A stretch of 64,000 nucleotides of DNA, taken from NCBI GenBank assembly GCA_029255685.2, contig CM055316.2, positions 78,986,861-79,050,860 on the forward strand. The letters are read 5' to 3'. Each line of letters opens with the position of its first letter. Position 1 is the first letter of the stretch. Below are positions 55,384 to 64,000 of this stretch, piece by piece. The notes under the pieces were generated by a model, which saw only the letters and a program-made list of their open reading frames with translations, was not told the DNA's origin and searched no databases. The stretch comes from Silene conica (Eukaryota > Streptophyta > Magnoliopsida > Caryophyllales > Caryophyllaceae). The position numbers and the translations under genes are program-made.

Positions 55384-58300
55384 TAGACCTGGCAAAAGTA
55401 TACCGAACCCAAAAAACCGATCGAAAATAACTGAATCGACACCTGACCATACATCCGAAAGGTATAACTGAACTTCACCCCGAAACCTGAATCGACCTGA
55501 ACTGATTCGAAACTGAACTGAATTTGTAATATCCGAAATAGACCCGAGATCGAATAAACCTGAACTGTTTCAACCTGAACTGGTTTGACCCGAATCGAAA
55601 CACACCCGAACCGTTTTCAACCTGCTTAATGATGACCGAAATTCAACCGAAACCCGAAATTACCCGAATGTAGTAATTGTCGTTTGTCAAACAAAAGAAA
55701 AAAGAATTAATTATTTATATACATATTTTTATATTGCTACGGAAATTATGGTCCAAGTTATCCTAAACGTCAAAAACCAAGAGCACATTCTCATCTGCTA
55801 CTCATAAGTTCCTACAAAAATCGATCCTAAGAGTACACACGTTAATAAATTAATAAATCGGGGAATTAAAAATTACGTAGTATATAAAATGATTATAAAG
55901 ACGGTCGTAACTCCTAATCCGTTCATTCGTTCAACACAATAATTTCTAAATCACGAGTTTCAACACAATAATTTCAACATAAATACATAATTACGTAGTA
56001 TATGAACATGCCCGAGTGAATGCTACTGGATTCCTGAATGTTACTGGATGTTGGTTCTACGTAGTAGACACAGAATGCTGATTCCTTTTCCACATTCAAG
56101 CATACTAAATCAATTTCTAAATCACGAGTTTCAGACCTGCGCTTCCGGCCAAAAATCCTTGAGCGCTTAAATGCATTTTGCCATTATTAATCATTTAATC
56201 CTACCCATATATAGCAGCAAATCTCATTGCCCCTGCCAACTTGTATCCCACAAACCAGCCCACATGTACTCCTTCTAAAAGTCTGCCTTCTTTCTGAAAT
56301 GAAATCTGAAATCAGACCTTCTAAAAGTGAAATCAACAACCTTAATAATGGAGGTTATATTTCCAGCTTGAGAATCATCAGTAGCAACAAATTCCATAAC
56401 TTCCTGGAATCAAAAGATAAGAAAGTTAGTGATTGATTAATTATAATAGTGTTTCACATAAACTATTTTGAGACTGACATTAAAATTTCAATAAAAATCA
56501 GAACAAACAACTGAACAAGTCGATCAAATAAAAAAACGCAGATTTCTAAATAAATTTAGTATGGCAAAATATGCATAAAAATCAACAATCAACTTTAAAA
56601 CAATCAACTTTAAAAGAAATTTTAAAGATTGAACCTTACCAATAATAAAAGTGTTAAAACTAATCAACAAAATGATATTTTAAATTGTAAGAGACGATAA
56701 CTGATTTGAAGATGAGTTTAAAAGCAAAGCACCGAACAATGATGTATATATAGCTATAATTTTAGGCGGTAAAATAAATCATTATAATCTTTATTTTGGC
56801 GGGTAAAATGATGGTTGGCGGTAAAATAATTCGAGAATCTACAATTTTTGGAGGCAAAATATAATTAGTTCGTCAATTTTTGGAGGCAAAATCAATTTCT
56901 TTTAACATATTTGACTGCAATTTCAACCGAAAAGATAAAAAAGAATCTGACAAAAGAGATTTAGATGAACAAAAAAACTAATCAAAGATTTAAAGCGCAA
57001 AATCTGGAAATTTCATTAATTAATTAGGGATAATTAGAGAACTTCTTACCGAAATGAGATATCCTTTCCATCTTTACAAAATATATGGTGCTCTGTGCGG
57101 CTGTGCGCCCGTGCCTCTGTGGAGTGTGGACTGCGTTTGGTTAGCTGGGCTTTTGGAAGATGAAGAGAGAGTCCTCAGAGAGTCAGAGACTAGAGAACGG
57201 AGAGTTTGTAAATTGTTAATTGTAATGAGTTAGTGGCTTGGACGCTTGGTCTAGGTTTGCCAATTGCCATTATTAAAAAAGGAAAGTGTTGGTGATTTGG
57301 TGTATTAGTGTATACGTGTATAGATGTAAATATTTAATGAGTTTTTTATTTTTTTAATTTTTATCATTTATTCATTTGCATTTGCTATTGTTATACATTT
57401 TAGTTTTTATTTTTTGACTTTTTAATTTTATGTACTTATTTGTTATTTCTCCACTCGAACTACTCGTCTACAATTTATTACGTATTTCGGTATTTGTATT
57501 TCATTTAAGTTCCTCGAAATTATAAGAATAAATGAATAATTAAACTATTGAAATTCGAGATGAGATTGTAAAATTACTTTATTATAAAAACAAAGTATAA
57601 AATAGGTCAAAATAGGCTTTACATCTACGAAATTCTAAAATAAAAGCTTAAGAAGTCGAACCGTAGATTATTAGTTATAAATTATATAGTTTTAGCTACT
57701 ATTATTATAGACTATAGTCTATACTCTATCGGGTGGTCTTATTTAAGAATTACGATCATCTTAACTTAAAACCTCTTATAAGTTATAAGTTATAACCTCC
57801 TCCAGATGGAAGAACCATCTTAATTTAAGAGTGAAGACGGTCTTATACTCCTATACAATAAATGGGGATGTAAGAATAGTAAGACGAATTGACGAGGAAT
57901 GAACATTTGATAATAATTATTTCCTGATATAAGTTTTACTTTTTGTTCAAGCTAATTTTGTATTGGATAGAAAGTTCCATTGCCATTGTAAAAAAATTCA
58001 ACCAAAAGAAAAGTCGAGTAATTTTGTGATAACATTTATTACATATATATACTTCTTAGCTTCATTTATTATTTATAGAACGAATACTCACGATAAAAAA
58101 TAAGTCGATGTTGTAAGATATGAAATACTTATGATCAATTTATCATGTATATAATGCGGAGTATTTAATAATTTATTTAAGAATGTCTACTATTTCTCAA
58201 TTGCATATTTGACCGTTCATATTTAAATTATTTGTATATATAATATATCAATAATTATAAAAAAAATAGATAAGAAAAAAATGTGGAATCAAATTATATT

Positions 58301-58656
58301 ACTATTAAAAAAATTTGAAATATTATCGGCCAAAAATCTAAAAATTAATTCAAGAACAAAATCGAAATATTTGATATATAAATATAATCCAATATTATTC
58401 CTTGACATCCGATCCGAATATGACCCGAATCGAATCTCATCTGCTCTGATATTGACCCAACCCGAATATCATCTGTTCCGAAATTAACCTGACTCGAAAC
58501 TGAACTGACCCGAAATATTTACAACCGATTAAAAGCGAAAACTGATTCCAACCTGAATTCAACCGAACTGAAATCGAAAATAAAGGTAAACCGAAATAAC
58601 CCGATCCGAATGAAACTGATCCGAAACTGAATCGAATGACCCGTTTGCCAGGTCTA
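55384..58656. mobile_element. hAT element, non-autonomous, possible gene capture
   Basis: Perfect 13-bp TIR TAGACCTGGCAAA/TTTGCCAGGTCTA and 8-bp TSD TTTATAAT (55376-55383 and 58657-58664). The outer 250-290 bp at each end are filled with CCGAA/CTGAA-type iterations. No hAT transposase recognised. The centre holds exon-like pieces on the minus strand (see 56205-57071). Confidence 0.88.
56205..57071 (-). pseudogene. Exon-like host fragment inside the hAT (unknown gene)
   Basis: On the minus strand, a GC-richer leader (about 57200-57072) precedes ATG at 57071 (MERISHF) and a donor CATTTCG|GTAAG near 57050. Exon-like block 56403-56341 has an acceptor (GATTCCAG) and encodes EVMEFVATDDSQAGNITS and three more codons. 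Block 56293-56205 has acceptor CATTTCAG, encodes KEGRLLEGVHVGWFVGYK and more, and ends at GG|GTAGG. The two blocks are open in the same phase. I do not recognise the protein. It could be a captured host gene piece (Pack-type) or the worn start of a transposase gene. Splice borders are by eye. Confidence 0.45.
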
Positions 58657-58772
58657 TTTATAATACATCGTCAAACCCTAGAAAGGTAAACCTAAAGATA
58701 GACGGGCCTCATATAGGCCCAATTCCTAATACATAGGCCCGGGGATTAAACTCCTCGTTACCCAAAAAAAAA

Positions 58773-59526
58773 TTATGGATTTCAACTAGGCAAACTACCA
58801 AATTGGTAAAAAAAAGAGGTAGAGTTTGTTAGAGAAATTAGTAAAACAAATAACGTGGTAGACTAACTGGTAAAAATATGATGATTACAGGATATTTAAG
58901 CCAAAATAAATAAATAAATAAATAATAGACTAACAAATATCTTCCATTCAAATGTTAATAATAAATAATATATATCTGGTCTGTCGGATTGAACCATTTT
59001 TGATTGAGCCATTTTTCAAGTCTATTATTATCAAGTTATTTTAGGGGTATTAGTTTGTTTACAATAATAAACATTTCTCTCGGGTCATATTGGTTCAGAT
59101 CAAATTTTTTTTTTGAAGAAAAGAACAATTTATTAATAGACCGCCATACGGCACTTACAAAGAATAGGTATAATTGAAAACAAATCTAATGGAAACCTAA
59201 GAAAAACAATTTTCTTATAAACTAAGAATCTCAAAACAGTATCTGACAATTCGCGCGGCTCGTCCTATTATCGCTATCTTCATGTAGCTTTTGAGGGGAT
59301 CCTTCGTTTGATTTATGAGATAAAACATAAATCCGACTGGTTTCAAAGATCGTTTATAAAATTACTTGTACCCTTTGAAAGAACACGTACGAACATCAAC
59401 AAACTACTCTTGACGATATTTTTGATAAACTAAACCACGAATAAATGGACAAAACCCCTAAATAAGGGACGGAAAAAACCCCAAAAGAAGGGACGGAAAA
59501 ACGATTCTCCCCAAAAGGGAGATTTT
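58773..59526. other. AT-rich DNA, no gene
   Basis: A T-run at about 59107 followed by a segment with AATTTATTAATAGACCGCC may be the 3' end of a minus-strand LINE (weak). Nothing else recognised. Confidence 0.4.
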
Positions 59527-59867
59527 TATTGAATAGATTATAGATAATCATACTATAAATTGAAATTTAATATAATTTTGCCATCGATCGATTGATAATC
59601 GATGGGAGCCGCGTGTTGATGGAGGCTAGGGTTTTAGAGCGTTTTTGAGAGAGGGTTATTAGAGGGTTCAGATCAATTTCGATAACGGGTTATTATTGAA
59701 TAGATTATAGATAATCATACTATAAATTGAAATTTGATATAATTTTGGGGCTTACCATCGATCGATTGATAATCGATGGGAGCCGCGTGTTGATGGAGGC
59801 TAGGGTTTTAGAGCGTTTTTGTGAGATGGTTATTAGAGGGTTCAGATCAATTTCGATAACGGGTTAT
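59527..59867 (+). repeat. Tandem duplication, units of 167 and 174 bp
   Basis: Units 59527-59693 and 59694-59867 share ATTGAATAGATTATAGATAA, AGCCGCGTGTTGATGGAGGC and ATCAATTTCGATAACGGG, with few differences. Each holds an inverted repeat CCATCGAT/ATCGATGG. No coding role seen. Confidence 0.9.
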
Positions 59868-60604
59868 GACGGGAACCTCAGTTGGGTGTCGTGACAGTTT
59901 TATTAAATCCTTCGGTTGAGTCTTTTCGGCTCAATTTTTGTTATCGTCGATCTGTAGTTATTATAAACTTTGGGTAGAGAAAATAACTGATGATAATTTT
60001 ATTAGTTTTTTGTTAATATAAAACTAATTGGTCCGAGTTGACACAACATTTGAACTGAGGAGCCAAAAATAACTCGTTACTCGAATTCATATTAAATATG
60101 ACCTAGCACGAATGTTTATTGTTGTAAACTACCTATTGCGCCTAATATGTAAGCTTTATAATAATAGGCCTGAAAATGTCCAATGTTGAAAATGATAAAA
60201 AAAAACGACTCAATTTTAACCGAGTTCTAGTAAACCCGAAAATGAACCAACTCGAACTCGACCTAATTAAAACAAATCAATCGTAAATGTAATCTACGTC
60301 AAAAGAAATTTAAGTCGAGAATATTATAAGGGTCAAATATTATCCATATATATTACTTACTATTTGTTTGCTAATTAAATTTATTTTTGTAGTATTATTT
60401 ATTATAAATTTTGGCCTAAACATCATTTAATTAAACAATTTTATACGAATTTATTTCTTAATTAACTTTTATTTACCAATTTATCCAATATCTTATTTTT
60501 TTTACCAATTTGTTCAACATGCACTTTTTCTTAACCAATTTGGGTTTTCGGCAGATTTCAATCTTTTAATTTGCTAGTGATACACACTAGTTATTATCTT
60601 TGTA
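59868..60604. other. AT-rich DNA, no gene
   Basis: No coding feature or repeat recognised. Homology with the JIP units starts again near 60605. Confidence 0.45.
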
Positions 60605-60749
60605 TATGTTATTTAATGAAATCTAGGTACGCAAACTACATATATAACTTTTTCTTAGGCTCTTACCTCTTAGCATTGTCAGTCAAACTAGTATAAATAA
60701 AGTCGGCCATGTACATTATTATTTATTTAATTCTTATTGATTCGTTATT

Positions 60750-62874
60750 TGGAGAATTGGTGATTACCCTTATAACTTAGTGTAATTGTGAAATTAATCC
60801 CGATAATTTTTAATTTGAGTAATTTAGCCTCATAATTTACGTAATAAGTGAAATTAAACTAATTTATCAGAATTTACGAGAAATTCAATTTATCATATCA
60901 TGAATGGTTATATTTTTACGATAAATACAAAATAAAATTTTAAAAAACTAATCAAAAAATAAATTAGCATAAATTAGATAAAAAATATTTAAATAATTTT
61001 ACGAAAGTAAAAATAATTATTATTTCTATATAAAGTATAGATTTTAAAACTTTTTTAACAAACTTTTAAACTTTTTTTTAATCTAATTTATGTTAAAAAA
61101 TATATTTTAATTAATTTTTTAAAATTTTAATGTTTATGTTTCTAAAAAATAAAACCATTTTTACTTTATGATATGATAAATTGAATTTCTCGTGAAATTT
61201 TGAAAAAGGAGTTAAATTTCACTTATTACATAAATTATTGGGCCAATCAAATTGTGGTCTACAGTGCTTCGGGATAAGTATTGCAAAGGTCGGTGTGATC
61301 TAGATATGTTCCGCCCCAAGCAAAATATGTCCAATGTGTGGGCTGGGATTTCGGCCGAGTCCAACAACATCGGACGAGGTACTTTGATCTCTATTGGTAA
61401 TGGACTCGACACTTTGTTTTGGGATCATCCTTGGATAGAAGATACCATCCTCTCAGCTAAGGCGATATCTCCCATCCCCTCTGCCTTGCGTGACGTAACA
61501 GTAAGTGATATGTGGGATACTGATGATGGGTGGAAATGAGATTCCTTTGCAAACTTCCTCCCTCAATCCGATCTTCTAAGAATTGCAGCTTATTCGGTGG
61601 TTCCCGACCCTAATCTAGAAGACACGGTGTACTGGCGAGGCTCCTCCTCTGGCAAATTCACCATCAAATCAGCTCTTGGTCTTATGAAAGGCCTAGACCA
61701 CTACTCAAACAACCCCGAGTCACCTATTTGGCGGATTTATATGGAAACTCCCAGTACAACAGCGTATTCATATGTTTCTCTGCCTCTCTGCCCATGACCG
61801 TCTTATGACTAATGTTAATCGAGTCCACATGAACATGGGGGATGATCCTATTTGCCCTCGTTGTTCGGCCAAAGAGGAAACCACGGAGCACTTTTTCCGC
61901 AATTGTCCAGCTTCACTGGCCATCTGGAGCCAAGTCGGAGGCTTGGCTACCTCAACCTCTTTCCTTACTGAAAACTTCAACGACTGGCTCGTAAACAACA
62001 CAAGTAACAATTACGAAAATGCCGGGCAAGATTGGGCTTTCTGTTTTGCAATCACCTGTTGGTGGCTGTGGAGATGGAGAAACAATGTGGTCTTTGGTAG
62101 GGATGAGGAGAACCCAACTTTTCCGAGGGATTTTCTGCTTCAGCAATTTGATCAAAGCAGACGGACCTTTGACAAATTCGGTCTATTCAATCCGGTGTGT
62201 GGGACAGCCAATAGAGAGGTTTTCATACGCTGGTCGCCGCCCCCTCATGGATGGATCTTGCTTAATACTGATGGATGGCCTCCAAAGGCAATCCGCGTCC
62301 AACTGGTAGTGGTGGAATATTCAGAGATGAAGCGGGTAATTTCATATCAGCTTTTACTTTCTCAGTCGGCATTTGCTCCTCTATGAGGGCCGAGTTACTT
62401 GCTTTGTTAGCAGGGTTGGAGAAGGCCAAGCACATGATGATAGCCAAATTAATTATTCACATGGATAATAAGCCGTGTGTTCAATTCATTCTGGATGACC
62501 AACTTGTTAGCAATGACTTGCGTCCCATAGTCAGAAGGTGCAAGGATCTTATTCACGAGCGTGGCCGCGCGCTGAAGATAGAACATATTTATCGGGAATC
62601 TAATCGAGCAGTAGATTGTTTAGCTAACCAAGGAGACCATTCAAGCCTCCAGCACACTATTCTGAATAGTCCTCCGACAGATCTACTCCCAATCCTCCGC
62701 GAAGATATCTACGGTGTCGCCTTCCCTCGTATGGTAGCTATTTAGTCTCGAGGCCTCCCCCTCTTACGTACCAAAAAAAAACATAATTTATTGGGCCAAA
62801 TTACTCCGACTGTAAGTTATGGGGTTAGTTTTACAGTTGCACAAAGTTGTGGGTGTCAATCACCCCTTCCCGGA
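60750..62874. mobile_element. Mutator-type MITE carrying a LINE
   Basis: Flanks TTCGTTATT (60741-60749) and TTCTTTATT (62875-62883) are a 9-bp TSD with one mismatch, and match the unfilled GATTCTTTATTATATCA of unit A. End sequences TGGAGAATTGGTGATTACCC and GGGTGTCAATCACCCC are imperfect inverted repeats. Without the LINE it is about 0.6 kb and AT-rich. Confidence 0.7.
61247..62781 (+). mobile_element. 5'-truncated L1-type LINE with RNase H, degenerate
   Basis: Flanked by an 18-bp TSD starting CATAAATTATTGGG (61229-61246; 62782-62799, one mismatch) and ending in an A-run. Remaining coding, in order: the region after reverse transcriptase, a zinc-binding RT-associated domain (CPRCSAKEETTEHFFRNC near 61855) and a plant-type RNase H domain (LLNTDG near 62262; MRAELLALLAGL; DNKPC; ESNRAVDCLANQ). 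There is an in-frame stop TGA at 61537-61539, one frameshift near 61740 and another near 62275, so it is dead. The last frame closes at 62745. The RNase H places it among plant L1-type LINEs. Confidence 0.85.
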
Positions 62875-62950
62875 TTCTTTATTATATCAGTTTTAATTAT
62901 TGCACAACAAGTTTGTATTATACTTAAAAATTAAAAGTAGGTAGAATATA

Positions 62951-63041
62951 TTGGGATGTCAGATAGTCAGGCCCCTAATCCTTAGGTTAACAAACCCTAA
63001 TGATAGCCGATCGTAATAGGCCTGATTATCTGATATCCCAA
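62951..63041. mobile_element. 91-bp Mutator-type MITE
   Basis: Duplicated TAGAATATA on both sides (62942-62950 and 63042-63050). TIRs of about 23 bp start TTGGGATGTCAGATAGTCAG, with two mismatches to the other end. Only about 45 bp lie between the arms. Units A-C read through uninterrupted (AGTAGAATA(T/A)AAGTG). Confidence 0.85.
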
Positions 63042-63240
63042 TAGAATATAAGCGTTATTTAACTTGAATTGCATTTTATTTACAATTCTAGGTATTTTCT
63101 TTAAAAAATGTATGTACATGAAAAATATGATTCTTATTTTAAAGGAGGCCATAGAAAATTCTTACGCTATCTTTTAATTAAAATACTAAATCTACTTTTT
63201 CATATTCGTTATTACGCATGCATTGATGTTTTCGAAACAC

Positions 63241-63251
63241 TATATATATAA
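63241..63251 (+). promoter_or_regulatory. JIP-E TATA box
   Basis: TATATATATAA, longer than in A-D. The upstream inverted repeat is damaged: the left arm reads GCCATAG instead of AAGATAG. Confidence 0.5.
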
Positions 63252-63475
63252 ACAACTTAGATGGTAGTATGTTTGGGGCAAGCAAGATACAACGTTGAAA
63301 TAATTAACATCTTCCCAATCAAGGAAAGAAAATTTTTGGTGCATTAAACTAATTACTGTTATTGTTATTTATTAAATAGATTCCTATTTGAAGTTTTTAT
63401 CACTTTCGCTGTTTTGAAATAATCTAATTGATTAAAATTCTTGTGCTTTTGTAATGTGTTCCATTAAAGCTCAAT

Positions 63476-64000
63476 ATGGCCGCGATGCAAGAAAATAATG
63501 TCAAGCAGCCACAAAATGGTACCCAAGCCACCATGAATAACCAGACCCATTTTGCTATGACTTGGATAGATCTCATAGCTGGTCAGGCGTTCCCGTCGGC
63601 AGTTTCCCGGCCACAATTTTTCCCAACACCAGTGCCATATTTACCCACTTGAAGGGGAACTTTTTTGGCTCCAAAGCGGCCGTGGTGTACAATGGCAAAA
63701 ATGCAGCAGGCATGGAATGTTCGTGGGTTTTAGCATGGCATGCACCTGCAGATAACACAGCACCCCTACCTCCTAACAGGGTAAAAACGAATTATTTTAA
63801 ATGCACGTGTTTATTATATTGGGTCGTGATATGTTGATTATTAATCATTTTAATTATAAGTTTTTTATTTTCCTCAATCATTCTAACTATTTTACTTGGT
63901 TTAAATACAGGTATATGTTGTATGTGGCCCAAAACAAGCCATTGCCAATCTGACCTTTGATCAAATTCAGCAAAACTTAGACACTGCGTTAACTTTTGGC
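63476..64000 (+). pseudogene. JIP-23-like copy E, probable pseudogene, cut by window edge
   Basis: ATG at 63476, exon 1 to 63780, intron 63781-63910, exon 2 from 63911 to the window end. Compared with A-D, seven codons after the N-terminus are missing in frame (MAAMQENNVKQPQ). One base is missing at about 63560 (ATGACTTGG for ATGACCTTGG), which shifts the frame before the conserved HSWSG block. The 5'-UTR intron donor is changed from GTAAG to GAAAG at 63324-63328. The coding intron borders are intact. Downstream sequence is still very similar (NAAGMECSW, VYVVCGPK), so inactivation is recent. A single-base assembly error could mimic the frameshift, but the donor loss and damaged promoter dyad point the same way. 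Confidence 0.75.

Larger units (their letters stand above)
49738..58731 (-). mobile_element. TRIM-like non-autonomous LTR element, itself twice invaded
   Basis: Left LTR 49738-49890 (153 bp). The right LTR starts at 50549 and ends at 58731 once two inserts are set aside; about 1 difference between LTRs. Primer-binding site complement GCTCTGATACCA at 50537-50548. The interior is about 660 bp and non-coding, with long T-runs. Flanks CATGG and CATAG (one mismatch). The LTR contains a perfect 10-bp inverted repeat GACGATGTAT/ATACATCGTC; both later insertions struck at or beside it. Confidence 0.85.
49569..58772 (+). mobile_element. tRNA-derived SINE, copy E, split by a TRIM-like element
   Basis: Left piece 49569-49737 carries A-box-like TTAGTCCAGCGG and B-box-like GGTTCGATTACC. 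The right piece 58732-58772 ends in an A-run. The two pieces together match SINE copy C end to end. Confidence 0.85.
60605..64000 (+). repeat. JIP array unit E (right edge cut by window)
   Basis: Carries AGTATAAATAAAGTCGGCCA near 60690, the promoter region near 63060-63250 and JIP copy E. It lacks the SINE of units A and B. Inserts: a MITE with a LINE inside (60750-62874) and a 91-bp MITE (62951-63041). Confidence 0.8.

Overview
The window is plant nuclear DNA: AT-rich, intron-containing, and dominated by Copia and Gypsy-type LTR elements, Tourist-, Stowaway-, hAT- and Mutator-type DNA elements, tRNA-derived SINEs and one LINE. The only host genes I can support are five tandem paralogs of a small protein that I read as a 23-kDa jasmonate-induced protein (JIP-23) homolog. 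That family is typical of Chenopodiaceae and other Caryophyllales, so a Caryophyllales eudicot is the likely source (inference; no species call).

Host layer: JIP copies A (1108-1752), B (29157-29806), C (39539-40192), D (46968-47612) and E (63476-64000, cut by the window edge) all lie on the plus strand. Each sits in a duplicated block with the same TATA box, 5'-UTR intron (its donor is lost in E), one phase-0 coding intron and shared flanks. A-D read as intact 171-residue genes. E has a frameshift, a 7-codon deletion and a lost 5'-UTR intron donor. Because the blocks are paralogous, most insertions can be checked against an empty site elsewhere in the window, which gives many target-site duplications (TSDs) and a relative order of events.

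Mobile layer, left to right: a Copia element (2311-16409) is split by a very young 9.4-kb non-autonomous element with 3.0-kb LTRs (6191-15625). A second, related Copia on the minus strand lies at 18043-22912. hAT and TRIM-like pieces follow at 23-26 kb. Unit B holds a SINE split by a solo LTR, two Mutator-type MITEs and a 4.5-kb long-TIR Mutator-like element (30137-34650). Unit C holds Mutator- and Tourist-type MITEs, one nested in the other, and an Au-like SINE. A short Copia derivative carrying only gag and protease lies at 42608-45821. Downstream of D is a nested stack: a SINE (49569-58772) hit by a TRIM-like element (49738-58731), whose LTR was in turn hit by a whole-looking Copia (50621-55364) and a 3.3-kb hAT (55384-58656) that may carry captured host exons. 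Unit E contains a MITE holding a truncated LINE, and a 91-bp MITE.

Most unusual signal: each 3.0-kb LTR of the 6191-15625 element contains eleven regularly spaced hairpins (period about 58 bp) that share an almost constant 23-nt loop but have different stems. The stem arms vary in a compensating way, including G-U pairs, and a different hairpin occupies the middle slot. The same LTR has a second array of five GC-rich palindromes. This looks like a structured nucleic-acid array kept by pairing rather than by sequence, and I do not know a description of it.
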